A stretch of 64,000 bases of DNA from Robbsia sp. KACC 23696 (lineage in GTDB: Bacteria > Pseudomonadota > Gammaproteobacteria > Burkholderiales > Burkholderiaceae), in NCBI RefSeq assembly GCF_039852015.1, contig NZ_CP156628.1:124001-188000 (forward strand), given 5' to 3'. Below, in pieces: positions 1-8,307 of the stretch (its first letter is position 1; each line of letters opens with the position of its first letter). A program made the translations under genes and the position numbers. Below the pieces are notes generated by a model. The model was not told the origin of the DNA, did not search any database, and worked only from the letters and a program-made list of their open reading frames with translations.

Positions 1-309
1 TACGATGGCATCGTGTGCGCGGCGCTTGTCGTCGACGGCGGCATCTATCGCCATGATTTCGTGGCGGCAGCGGTCGTCGACGGCTTGATGCGCGTGCAAT
101 TGGACACGAACGTGCCGGTGTTCTCGGTGTCGCTGACGCCGCATCATTTCCACGAAGAAGCGCACACCGAGTATTTCCGGACGCACTTCGTGACGAAGGG
201 CGCCGAAGCGGCGCATGCCTGCACCGCGACGGTAACGGCGTTGAGCCGCTTGCCCGCGGCCGGGTCGGCCTCTAGCGCACACGCCGCGAACGAGGCCGTT
301 GCCGCCTGA
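1..309 (+). CDS. ribH2: 6,7-dimethyl-8-ribityllumazine synthase, type II (C-terminal part)
   Basis: This is the 3' part of a lumazine synthase, which condenses 5-amino-6-ribitylamino-uracil with 3,4-dihydroxy-2-butanone 4-phosphate in riboflavin synthesis. The frame is open from the first base (YDGIVCAALVVDGG...), so the true start lies left of the window and the GTG at 13 is internal. The visible residues contain GGIYRHDFVA, GLMRVQLDTNVPVFSV and LTPHHFHE, and then a KGAEAA segment. The GIYRHDFVA and LTPHHFHE wording matches the RibH2 (decameric, Brucella/Rhizobium-like) type rather than housekeeping RibH. The last ~15 residues are Ala-rich. It ends 5 bp before the stop of the convergent MFS gene. 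Known RibH2 enzymes are accessory copies, sometimes tied to extra flavin demand. The missing N-terminus prevents a fuller check. Confidence 0.85.
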   Translation, partial: YDGIVCAALVVDGGIYRHDFVAAAVVDGLMRVQLDTNVPVFSVSLTPHHFHEEAHTEYFRTHFVTKGAEAAHACTATVTALSRLPAAGSASSAHAANEAVAA

Positions 310-314
310 CGCGA

Positions 315-1538
315 TCAGTGCGTGTTGGTCGTGGCGTCCTTGGGAACAAAAAGCTGCCCCTGGGTGTCGCGGCCGAAGTAGATAAAGATCGAGATCAGTA
401 CTGCCACCACGCCGGCAACCATGGCCATCGCCAAGCCATAGTTGTTGCCGTGCCGTTCGGCAAATCCCGCCTGCAACGGTCCGTTGACCGACGCGATGAA
501 ATTCCCCAACTGATAGACGAAGCCCGGCAGCACGGCACGCGTGCCCTCGGGCGCGAGTTCGTTCAGATAGGCGGGGATAACGCCCCAGGCGCCCTGTACC
601 ATGAATTGCATCAGGAAGGCGCCCGCGCCGATTGCCAGGCTGCCCGACGAGAATGCCCAGAGCGGCAACACCGGCAGCGACAGCAACGCCGCGATAATGA
701 TGGCGCGTCGGCGTCCGATTTTCTCGGAAAGCGATCCGAACACCAGTCCGCCACAGATGGCGGCGATGTTATAGACGACGGCAATGATTGCTACCGTATG
801 CGGATCGAAGTGATGCTGGACCTTCAGGAAGGTCGGATACATGTCCTGCGTGCCATGGCTGAAGAAATTGAAGCAGCCCATCAGCAAGACGGCGTAGAGG
901 CAGAGCTTCCATTCGCGACCGATCACCGGCAGCAGCGCGGTTCGCACCTTCTGCTCCCGCGCGGCGATCCACACCGGGGATTCCGGTACTTTGAACCAGA
1001 TGAAGAAAACCATCAGGAACGGCAGCGTGCCGATAAAGAACAGATCGCGCCAACCCAGCCAGGCGAACAGGCCATAGACGATCGAGGCGATCAGATAGCC
1101 ACCGGGATAGCCGGCCTGGAACATGCCCGAAACCAGGCCGCGCGAGCGCGCTGGCACGGTTTCCATGGCAAGCGAGGAGGCCACGCCCCAGATGCCGCCC
1201 ATCGCGATACCGTACAGCACCCGTAACACCAGAAAGGCCTCGAGTGACGGTGCCAGTCCCGATGCCAGCTCCATGATCGAGAAGATCACGATGTTCACCA
1301 TCAGCACCGGTCGGCGGCCCCATTTCTCCGCTGCGCGGCCGAAAATAAATGCGCCGATCGGGCGAACCGCCAGCGTCAACAGGATCGAGAAGGTGACCTT
1401 GCTGATATCGACGCTGAAAGCCTTCGCCAGATCGCTCAATAAAAAAGTCAGCAGGAAGAAGTCGAACGCGTCGAGCGTCCAACTCCCCACAGCGGCAATG
1501 ACGACATTGCGCTGGACAGAGGTCCATTTTTCATTCAT
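315..1538 (-). CDS. MFS transporter, sialate/lactate:H+ symporter (SHS)-like
   Basis: A 407-residue inner-membrane transporter with 12 predicted hydrophobic segments. The N-terminus (SWTLDAFDFFLLTFLL) and the loop after helix 2 (GRAAEKWGRRPVLM) are typical of the NanT/JEN1-type branch of the major facilitator superfamily, whose members import sialic acid, lactate or other carboxylates with protons. The second MFS loop motif (GSLSEKIGRRRA) lies at about residues 270-282. The start is supported by AAGGAGA about 9 bases upstream of the ATG at 1538. It stands alone, convergent with ribH2 and divergent from the Zur-like gene, so context does not give the substrate. Family assignment is good; the cargo is unknown. 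Confidence 0.75.
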   Translation of the reverse strand: MNEKWTSVQRNVVIAAVGSWTLDAFDFFLLTFLLSDLAKAFSVDISKVTFSILLTLAVRPIGAFIFGRAAEKWGRRPVLMVNIVIFSIMELASGLAPSLEAFLVLRVLYGIAMGGIWGVASSLAMETVPARSRGLVSGMFQAGYPGGYLIASIVYGLFAWLGWRDLFFIGTLPFLMVFFIWFKVPESPVWIAAREQKVRTALLPVIGREWKLCLYAVLLMGCFNFFSHGTQDMYPTFLKVQHHFDPHTVAIIAVVYNIAAICGGLVFGSLSEKIGRRRAIIIAALLSLPVLPLWAFSSGSLAIGAGAFLMQFMVQGAWGVIPAYLNELAPEGTRAVLPGFVYQLGNFIASVNGPLQAGFAERHGNNYGLAMAMVAGVVAVLISIFIYFGRDTQGQLFVPKDATTNTH

Positions 1539-1792
1539 GAAGCGGCTTCTCCTTTTTTACATTATTGACGCCGCGTCGTGACAGGTTGCTCGACGCTGTC
1601 AAAGTCTCCGCGCAACATCATAGCCAGAGCAACTTTCAACTGTCTTTCGGGGGGAGGCCGTCGTCGGGGGCAGCCGCGACGGACCCGGTTCCAATGGATT
1701 GCGTCGCGCTTAATCATCGGAATAGGCAGGGCACCGCACGGGGCTATCGGCGGCTTCGGGGGCTGCCCATTCAGACGGTGTAGAATCGAGGC

Positions 1793-2413
1793 ATGTCAAA
1801 TCATCTTCATGCCGTCGTGAGCGATTCCCCCGCCGATACCGTTCTTGCCGGTGCTACGCCGACCGCCGAGGGCGGCCCGGCGACCGATCATGGCCATGAC
1901 CATGCTCACCCTCACCACGATGCGGGCGCTCCCGGCTTGAGCGATGAGGCCGTCGAGGCCGAACTTGCTACCGCCGAGGCGTTTTGCCAGCGGCGTGGCG
2001 AGCGTTTGACGCCCATCCGGCGCAAGGTCTTGGGCCTCCTGCTGTCGTCCGGGCGGGCGACCAAGGCTTATACCTTGCTCGATGAGATGCGCAAGGTACA
2101 CAGCGGCTCCGCGCCGCCCACCGTCTATCGCGCGTTGGACTTCCTGTTGTCGGTCGGCCTGGTACATCGGGTCGAATCGATCAATGCGTTTGCCGCGTGC
2201 CACGACCTCACCCATTGTCATCACGGCATGCTGTTGGTGTGCCAGCAATGCGGCGCGGTGCAGGAGATGCACGAGCCCGAGATCGAGCGTGTGCTGTTCG
2301 AGCGAATCAAGCTGTCCGGCTATAAATTGGCGAGCGATGCCGCCGAACTAAAAGGCATTTGTCCGGACTGTCAGCAACGCGAGGCCGGAACGAAAGGGCG
2401 TAGCGCTGCCTAG
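1793..2413 (+). CDS. zur: Zur/Fur-family metal-responsive regulator with His-rich N-terminus
   Basis: A 206-residue Fur-superfamily repressor. After a ~60-residue N-terminal extension there is a winged helix (RLTPIRRKVLGLLL; the recognition segment includes PPTVYRALDFLLSVGLVHRVES), then a dimerisation domain with metal ligands: HCHHG near residues 141-145, a CQQC pair and a CPDC pair. The wording (TVYRALDFLL...GLVHRVES) matches zinc-sensing Zur better than iron-sensing Fur. Zur with Zn2+ represses zinc import genes. Unusual is a histidine run (DHGHDHAHPHHD, about residues 38-49) in the extension, which could bind zinc. No zinc transporter genes adjoin it here. A TAGAAT hexamer at 1781-1786 could be a -10 box; that would put transcription start almost on the ATG, so this is tentative. 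Confidence 0.8.
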   Translation: MSNHLHAVVSDSPADTVLAGATPTAEGGPATDHGHDHAHPHHDAGAPGLSDEAVEAELATAEAFCQRRGERLTPIRRKVLGLLLSSGRATKAYTLLDEMRKVHSGSAPPTVYRALDFLLSVGLVHRVESINAFAACHDLTHCHHGMLLVCQQCGAVQEMHEPEIERVLFERIKLSGYKLASDAAELKGICPDCQQREAGTKGRSAA

Positions 2414-2482
2414 TTTCGCCCGGTTCTACCGCACCCCCACCCCCGAGGAGCCCGATTTGGGTATCCCGTTATCAGCAGCTGA

Positions 2483-3481
2483 ATGAATCAAGACACAGTA
2501 CTCGTCACCGGAGCCTCCGGGTTCGTCGGTGCTGCCGTTGCGCATCATGCGCAGCGTGCCGGTTTCCGCGTTCGCGTCACCGTCCGTCGTACGAGCCCGC
2601 GCGGCAATATCGACGGTAATGGCTTCGATGTCGTGGAAGCCGATATGCGGGATGCGGCCGCCATGCGTCGGGCGTTGGTCGGCGTGCGCTACGTGTTTCA
2701 TGTCGCGGCCGATTATCGCTTGTGGGCACCCGACCCGAACGAGATCGTGCGGACCAATGTGGAGGGGACGCGGACGGTGATGGAGGCGGCGCTGGCAGCC
2801 GGCGTCGAGAAGATCGTCTATACCAGCAGTGTCGCGACCTTGCGCGTCAAGGGCGCCACCGCCCCGGTGGACGAGACCGCACGTGTCGACGAGCACGAAG
2901 CCATTGGTGCGTACAAGCGCAGCAAGGTGGCGGCCGAACGCGTCGTCGAGCAGATGATCGCCGCGCGCGGACTCCCGGCGGTGATCGTGCATCCGTCCAC
3001 GCCGATCGGCCCACGCGATATCAAGCCGACGCCTACCGGCCGGCTGGTCGTGCAGGCCGCTGCCGGCAAGATGCCGGGTTATGTCGACACCGGCTTGAAC
3101 TTCGTCCATGTCGACGACGTGGCAGCAGGGCATCTACTGGCATTGCACAAAGGGCGGATCGGGGAGCATTACATCCTCGGCGGCGACGATGTGCAACTGG
3201 GCACCTTGCTCCAGACCATCGCCGGCATTACCGGTGGCAAGCCGCCGATGATGCAATTGCCGCGCTGGCCGTTGTATCCATTGGCCGCCGCCGCAGAGGC
3301 GCTGGCCAAGGTCACGAAGCGGGAGCCCTTCGTGACGGTGGACGGCTTGAATATGTCGCGCTACATGATGTTCTTCAGCAGCGCCAAGGCGCAGGCCGAA
3401 CTCGGCTATACCGCGCGTCCCTATCGTGACGCCCTGGTCGATGCCATCGCCTGGTTCAAGGACGCGGGCTATCTGCGTTAA
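2483..3481 (+). CDS. hpnA: Hopanoid-associated NAD-dependent sugar epimerase (HpnA-like)
   Basis: A 332-residue extended short-chain dehydrogenase/epimerase. The Rossmann motif TGASGFVG is at residues 9-16, the family marker HVAADYRLW near 74-82, the Ser of YTSSVA and the catalytic YKRSK (YxxxK) near 147-151. The HVAADYRLWAPDP segment and overall length match HpnA, the epimerase encoded in hopanoid clusters and implicated in supplying sugar for the polar head group of bacteriohopanepolyols. No squalene-hopene cyclase or other hpn gene is next to it, so it is detached from a full hopanoid cluster in this window. It lies 69 bp after the Zur-like gene on the same strand and may be read from its own promoter. 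Confidence 0.78.
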   Translation: MNQDTVLVTGASGFVGAAVAHHAQRAGFRVRVTVRRTSPRGNIDGNGFDVVEADMRDAAAMRRALVGVRYVFHVAADYRLWAPDPNEIVRTNVEGTRTVMEAALAAGVEKIVYTSSVATLRVKGATAPVDETARVDEHEAIGAYKRSKVAAERVVEQMIAARGLPAVIVHPSTPIGPRDIKPTPTGRLVVQAAAGKMPGYVDTGLNFVHVDDVAAGHLLALHKGRIGEHYILGGDDVQLGTLLQTIAGITGGKPPMMQLPRWPLYPLAAAAEALAKVTKREPFVTVDGLNMSRYMMFFSSAKAQAELGYTARPYRDALVDAIAWFKDAGYLR

Positions 3482-3595
3482 TATGTTTTTGCATAGCGCT
3501 GACGCACGCTGCTCGCACGGAGTGGCGTCATTACGACAGCCTATTCGGCAACGAGGGTCTTCCCTGTCGAAACTGCCTGATCTACCCCTTCTTCT

Positions 3596-3623
3596 TTGAC
3601 CTGTTAAAAAAAACCGATACACT
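3596..3623 (+). promoter_or_regulatory. Predicted sigma-70 promoter of the wsp operon
   Basis: TTGACC (3596-3601), a 16-bp spacer containing a run of eight A, then TACACT (3618-3623). It lies 25 bp before the wspA start and directly after the gene-free tail of hpnA. The hexamers are good matches to the sigma-70 consensus; transcription would start near 3630, leaving the AAGGA at 3633-3637 as ribosome-binding site. Confidence 0.6.
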
Positions 3624-3647
3624 CGGCCCCACAAGGATCTTCGGTCA

Positions 3648-5285
3648 ATGTGGGGAAATATGGTCAAGGGATCGATTCGTCAGCGAATCATTTTCAGCCT
3701 CGGCGTCATCTTCGTTCTGATGATCGTGATGGCAGGCGTGTCTTACAATCGTTTGCTTCTGATCGACAAGGAGGCGGACCGCGTCCAGAACGACGGCGTT
3801 CCCGGCTTGTTCGACGCAACATCTTTGCGGGCCACCTGGGGGGAAGTCTATTTGACGAACCTGCGCCTGGTCTATGTGGACAGCACGGATGAGCAGGTGG
3901 CAAACGATCGCAAGCGTCTCGACGAGTCACGCAAGTCGTTGGCTAGCTTGATGGAACAGTACAGCCGCACCGTCCATTCCACAGTCGAACAGCGCGAGGC
4001 AATCGTGTTCCGCGAGGCGGCAGCGCGTTACTCGAAGTCGGTCGATGCGGTGCTGGCCGCGCGCGATGTCTCGCACGAGGCCGCCGACGCCGCATTCGCG
4101 ACGCAACTGACACCGACGTGGGATCAAGGTCGCGTGTCCTTGCGCAAGATCGTCGACATCAACAAGAACAGCACCGACGACGCCACGCAGGCCATCCGGC
4201 AGTCCGTTCAGGATGCGCAGAGGGCCATGGCGATCACGCTGGGTGTCGCGTTGGCGTGTGCCATTCTCTTCGGTTATCTGTTGTTCCGCGCGATCACGCG
4301 CCCGATGCGCGAAATTGTCGAAGCACTCGATGTGATGCGCACCGGCGACCTGACCGGGCGCCTCGATCTGCGTCGCCGAGATGAGTTCGCCATGCTCGAA
4401 GTGGGCTTCAATCGCCTGATCGAGGAGTTGACGGGGCTGGTCGGGCAAGCGCAGCAGTCGTCGGTGCAGGTGACGACGTCGGTGGCTGAAATTGCCGCCA
4501 CGTCGAAAGAGCAGCAGGCGACGGCGACCGAGACTGCCGCGACCACGGCTGAAATCGGCGCGACCACGCGGACGATGCTCGCCACGTCCACCGACCTCGT
4601 GCGGACGATGAGCGAAGTGTCCACCGTGGCCGAACAGACGGCAATGCTTGCCGACACCGGTCATGAAGGTCTGACGCGGATGGGCGAGACGATGCAGCAC
4701 GTCATGGAAGCTGCCGGTTCGGTCAATGCAAAGCTGGCGATCCTGAACGAGAAGGCGGGCAAGATCAATCAGGTGGTATCGACGATCACCAAGGTGGCCG
4801 ACCAGACCAATCTGTTGTCGTTGAACGCGGCGATCGAAGCCGAAAAAGCCGGCGAATACGGTCGTGGCTTCGGGGTGGTGGCGACGGAGATTCGGCGCCT
4901 TGCGGACCAGACCGCCGTCGCAACGTACGACATCGAACAGATGGTCAAGGAAATCCAGTCGGCGGTGTCGGCCGGCGTGATGGGGATGGACAAGTTTGCC
5001 GAGGAAGTACGGCGCGGCATCATCGAGGTGCAGCAGGCCAGCGGTCAGTTGTCGCAGATCATCGCGCAGGTCCAGGCGTTGGCACCCCGTTTCCAGGTGG
5101 TCAATGAAGGCATGCAACATCAGGCCGGCGGCGCCGAGCAGATCACCCAAGCCTTGTCCCAGTTGACCGAAGCCGCGCAGCAGACGGTGGAATCCTTGCA
5201 GCAGTCGACGCAGGCGATCGATGGCCTGACGCTGGTCGCGAATCAACTGCGTACCGGCGTGACCCGCTTCCGGTTGCAGGCCTGA
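3648..5285 (+). CDS. wspA: Wsp methyl-accepting chemoreceptor WspA
   Basis: Membrane-bound chemoreceptor, 545 residues. A short cytoplasmic tip is followed by TM1 (about 14-32), a periplasmic helical sensor domain (33-192), TM2 (about 193-213), a HAMP domain (about 214-266) and a long cytoplasmic signalling hairpin whose tip reads QTNLLSLNAAIEAEKAGEYG. The EKAGEYGRGF wording is characteristic of WspA. In Pseudomonas, WspA clusters on surface contact and activates WspE. An alternative start is the ATG at 3660 (MVKGSIRQR...), which has GGGGAA very close upstream; 3648 has AAGGA 10 bases upstream. Its stop overlaps the wspB start by one base (TGATG), so it is first in a translationally coupled operon. 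Confidence 0.92.
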   Translation: MWGNMVKGSIRQRIIFSLGVIFVLMIVMAGVSYNRLLLIDKEADRVQNDGVPGLFDATSLRATWGEVYLTNLRLVYVDSTDEQVANDRKRLDESRKSLASLMEQYSRTVHSTVEQREAIVFREAAARYSKSVDAVLAARDVSHEAADAAFATQLTPTWDQGRVSLRKIVDINKNSTDDATQAIRQSVQDAQRAMAITLGVALACAILFGYLLFRAITRPMREIVEALDVMRTGDLTGRLDLRRRDEFAMLEVGFNRLIEELTGLVGQAQQSSVQVTTSVAEIAATSKEQQATATETAATTAEIGATTRTMLATSTDLVRTMSEVSTVAEQTAMLADTGHEGLTRMGETMQHVMEAAGSVNAKLAILNEKAGKINQVVSTITKVADQTNLLSLNAAIEAEKAGEYGRGFGVVATEIRRLADQTAVATYDIEQMVKEIQSAVSAGVMGMDKFAEEVRRGIIEVQQASGQLSQIIAQVQALAPRFQVVNEGMQHQAGGAEQITQALSQLTEAAQQTVESLQQSTQAIDGLTLVANQLRTGVTRFRLQA

Positions 5286-5746
5286 TGCTGTATCTGATTT
5301 TCTCGCTCGGCGCGGACAGGTACGCTTTGAGTACCGCGGACGTTCTCGTGGTGCGCCCGGTTCCGGTGGTGAAAGCCTTGCCATCCACGCCGCCCTGGGT
5401 TTCCGGCTTGGCAAGCGACGCGCACGGCTCCTTTCCCGTGATCGATTTGTGCGCGCTGGCGGTCAATCGGCCGGCACGTGCGGTGATGTCGACCCGGATG
5501 GCCTTGCTGCGCTATACGGAAGGTGCGACCGCGGCGCTGTCCGAGCCGCGACTCGGCGTGATCATCGAGCAAGCCACGTCCACGTTGTCGGCGGACGAGG
5601 CCGATTTTGTCGATCCGGGGCTCGCGACGCCCGAGGCGCCTTATCTGGGCCCGGTGCTGCAGCATCAGGACGGCCGCGTGATTCAACGTGTGGTGGTACG
5701 GGACCTGCTCCCTACGTGGGTGCGCGAGCGCCTTTTCGCGCAGTGA
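5285..5746 (+). CDS. wspB: CheW-like scaffold protein WspB
   Basis: A 153-residue single CheW domain (LIFSLGADRYALSTADVLVV at the start, then VSGLASDAHGSFPVIDLCAL). CheW proteins bridge receptor and histidine kinase in chemosensory arrays. Its place between the receptor and the CheR gene is exactly that of WspB in the Pseudomonas and Burkholderia wsp operons. The start codon overlaps the wspA stop, so no separate promoter is needed. Identification rests on the CheW fold pattern plus gene order, since CheW domains are weakly conserved. Confidence 0.88.
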   Translation: MLYLIFSLGADRYALSTADVLVVRPVPVVKALPSTPPWVSGLASDAHGSFPVIDLCALAVNRPARAVMSTRMALLRYTEGATAALSEPRLGVIIEQATSTLSADEADFVDPGLATPEAPYLGPVLQHQDGRVIQRVVVRDLLPTWVRERLFAQ

Positions 5747-5810
5747 CCGTCCCGGAAAACGCCTGAGTGAACCCTGTCCCAGGCTGCTTCCTCGATGCAA
5801 GGAGAACGCA

Positions 5811-7541
5811 ATGATCGCTAGCGTGCCTCGGCCAGCCGCCGTCCGTGCCGGCTCTGCGAGGCGCTTGCTCGGCCCCGCCGGCACCGATGCCGGTAGCGGT
5901 GGCGCGTCGGCCGTTCCCCCCCACAATGGTCTGCCGGCCGGCTTGGCCGCCCATATCGCGGCGGCCCTGCGACGGCTGTCGGGGCTCGAGATCGATCTGG
6001 TGGGTGCGCGCAGCGTCGAGCGGGCAGTGGGGGAGCGTATCCAGGACCTGATCGCGCAGCGCGTGATCGACGATGCGTGGGCCTACCCCTCCCGTGTCGA
6101 ACAGGATGCGGAAGAGCGGCAATGGCTGATCGAGGCTGCCGTCGTGCCCGAGACGTGGTTCTTCCGACATCGCGAATCGTTCGACTTTCTCACGGCGCAA
6201 GCGCGCCAGCATTACTACGGCCGAAGCGACATCTCGGCAGGGCGGGCGCCCACGCCTTTGCGTATTGCGTCGGTGCCGTGCTCGACCGGGGAAGAGCCCT
6301 ATTCGATCTCGATGACCTTGTTGCAGGACGGATTTCCGCCGAGCGCGTTTCTGATCGATGCGATGGATATCAGTGCCGTGGCCTTGGCCCAGGCGGAAGC
6401 GGGCATATATCGCCCCAATGCGTTTCGCGGCTGTCCGGATACCTTGCGCGACCGCTTCTTCACCGCACAGAGTCAGCCGGTAAAGGGTTCGCCTATCCGG
6501 GAATCCGTGTGGAACATCAATGGCGATGTGCGCGCTGGCGTCTCGTTTCGACAGGTGAATCTGGTCGCGGACACGTATATCGGTGCCGCTACGGCTCAGG
6601 GCGGCGTCTACGATTTCATCTTTTGCCGCAATGTGCTGATCTATTTTGATCGGCCGACGCAGGCCGCCGTTATCGAGAAACTGCGACAGGCATTGCGTCC
6701 TGGCGGCTTCCTGCTGGTCGGTCCCGCCGAGGCGGCATTGGTGAGCCGCGCGGGCCTGACTGCCGCGCCGGCGCCTTTGGCGTTTGCCTTCCACCGCGAT
6801 AAGCCGGCGGCCGATGCGCCCGTCGCCTATCGCGCGAGCGCGCCGATGGGGAGCGCGGCTTCCGTGTCGGTGTCGCGTGCGGGATCGCCGGCAACCGCAC
6901 CGCGGTCGATCGCGCCGATCACCCAGCCGTTTGTCGCCGGTGCGGCGTCGTCGGCTGCCGCGCGGTCCGGCCAAGCGGGGCGGCCGATCGGTGCTTCCGG
7001 CGCCGCATCGTTGCCGGGATCGTTGCCGCAGGGCGCGGCGTTCGCCGGCGGGCGGAGTGCTGCATCGACGCCCGCGCCGGCGCGGGCTGCTACCGTCGCC
7101 AATGCCGCATTCGGCCAGCCGCAGCGCGCGCCGACCGCCGACGGCGGCGCGGGCGGCATCGGCTTGCGTGCGGCGAGGTCGCGCGGGCATCTGTCCGATG
7201 CGCATGATGCCCCATCGAAGCGGGAGACCGAAGCGGCGGCCTATGCCGAGGCCGAGCGATTGGCGAATCTGGGCGCGATTGCCGAGGCGATGCGGCAATG
7301 TCAGGCGATCGTGGCCCGAGGCGCGGCCACGGCCGATGTGTATTGCCTGATGGGCGTGCTGGCGGATGCTGGCGGCCGTAGTGCCGATGCGCGCGAACAT
7401 TTTCGGCGCGCCCTGTATATGGAAGCCAACCACGCTGGCGCGCTTGTGCAATTTGCCGAGCATCTCGCAATGGAAGGCGACGATGCGGGGGCGCAGCGTC
7501 TGATGGCCCGCGCTCGACGTGCTCACCCTGACCTTTTCTGA
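5811..7541 (+). CDS. wspC: CheR-type receptor methyltransferase with TPR tail, WspC
   Basis: A 576-residue S-adenosylmethionine-dependent methyltransferase that should methylate glutamates of WspA. The start at ATG 5811 is chosen because AAGGAGA lies just upstream; the frame is open further upstream to 5688. The CheR N-terminal domain is at about 45-115, followed by the catalytic domain with PCSTGEEPYSISM (about 157-167) and DFIFCRNVLIYFD (about 267-279). Residues ~330-490 are an Ala/Pro/Ser/Gly-rich linker of low complexity, and the C-terminal ~90 residues form TPR-like helices (LMGVLADAGGRSADAREHFR). Pseudomonas WspC is also CheR plus TPR but is, from memory, about 420 residues, so the extra length here is the linker. 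Confidence 0.9.
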   Translation: MIASVPRPAAVRAGSARRLLGPAGTDAGSGGASAVPPHNGLPAGLAAHIAAALRRLSGLEIDLVGARSVERAVGERIQDLIAQRVIDDAWAYPSRVEQDAEERQWLIEAAVVPETWFFRHRESFDFLTAQARQHYYGRSDISAGRAPTPLRIASVPCSTGEEPYSISMTLLQDGFPPSAFLIDAMDISAVALAQAEAGIYRPNAFRGCPDTLRDRFFTAQSQPVKGSPIRESVWNINGDVRAGVSFRQVNLVADTYIGAATAQGGVYDFIFCRNVLIYFDRPTQAAVIEKLRQALRPGGFLLVGPAEAALVSRAGLTAAPAPLAFAFHRDKPAADAPVAYRASAPMGSAASVSVSRAGSPATAPRSIAPITQPFVAGAASSAAARSGQAGRPIGASGAASLPGSLPQGAAFAGGRSAASTPAPARAATVANAAFGQPQRAPTADGGAGGIGLRAARSRGHLSDAHDAPSKRETEAAAYAEAERLANLGAIAEAMRQCQAIVARGAATADVYCLMGVLADAGGRSADAREHFRRALYMEANHAGALVQFAEHLAMEGDDAGAQRLMARARRAHPDLF

Positions 7542-7554
7542 TCGAAGCTGATCA

Positions 7555-8307
7555 ATGATCGAAACCTTGTCCATTCCCGTGCCACCGGTCGACGATTGCT
7601 GGAATCGTATCGGCATTCATGGCGATCAGTCCTGCGAAAAACTGGTCAAACACATTCATTGTCGCAATTGCGAGGTCTATGCGCGCAGCGCGGCCGATCT
7701 GCTCGACCGCATCGCGCGGACGGCGGGCGACGATGACGGGGCGCTAGGCGGCAGTATCGACGTCGGGGGCCTCGATATCGCGTCGCTGCAGCGGGGCGCC
7801 GAATCGGTACAGACGACCGGGGAACCGTTACTGGTGGTGCGAATCGGCACCGAATGGCTCGGCTTGCCCGCGCGGCATGTCGCGCAGATCGCCGAGACTG
7901 GACCCGTTCACTCGCTCCCCCGATTGCGCAGCAAGGCTGTGATCGGGCTGGTGAATATTCGCGGGCAGTTGACCGTCTGCGTGTCCCTGGCGCGACTGCT
8001 CGATTTACAGGAAAACGGTGCCGACGCCGATGCGGCGCCCGCCGGCGCTTCCGGGCCGCGCACGCAACACGCGCTGCGGCGCTTCCTCGTGGGTCAGGAC
8101 CGTAGCGATGAACCGCATACCGTCTTCCCGGTCGACGAAGTCCATGGCATCGTACGCTTCAGGCGCGATCGCTACCGCCCGGTCCCGGCCACGCTCTCGC
8201 ATGCCAGTGCCTCGCACACGCGGGCGATTGCCGACTGGCGCGAGGGAACGCTGGGTGTGCTGGATGGCGAAAAATTATTCGAAACCCTGAGACGGAGCCT
8301 CGGATGA
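7555..8307 (+). CDS. wspD: CheW-like scaffold protein WspD
   Basis: A 250-residue protein. Its first ~60 residues carry the WspD signature DDCWNRIGIHGDQSCEKL and HIHCRNCEVY, with a Cys-rich CRNC segment. A CheW domain follows (about 88-250: VVRIGTEWLGLPARHVAQIAE and the later VIGLVNIRGQLTVCVSL). It is the second coupling protein of the Wsp array, bridging WspA and WspE. It starts 13 bp after wspC and its last four bases overlap the wspE start (ATGA), indicating translational coupling. Confidence 0.9.
   Translation: MIETLSIPVPPVDDCWNRIGIHGDQSCEKLVKHIHCRNCEVYARSAADLLDRIARTAGDDDGALGGSIDVGGLDIASLQRGAESVQTTGEPLLVVRIGTEWLGLPARHVAQIAETGPVHSLPRLRSKAVIGLVNIRGQLTVCVSLARLLDLQENGADADAAPAGASGPRTQHALRRFLVGQDRSDEPHTVFPVDEVHGIVRFRRDRYRPVPATLSHASASHTRAIADWREGTLGVLDGEKLFETLRRSLG

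Noticed and set aside
5712-7616. 634-residue minus-strand open frame opposite wspC
   Set aside because: Same reason: composition of an antisense shadow, with CheR motifs clear on the plus strand.
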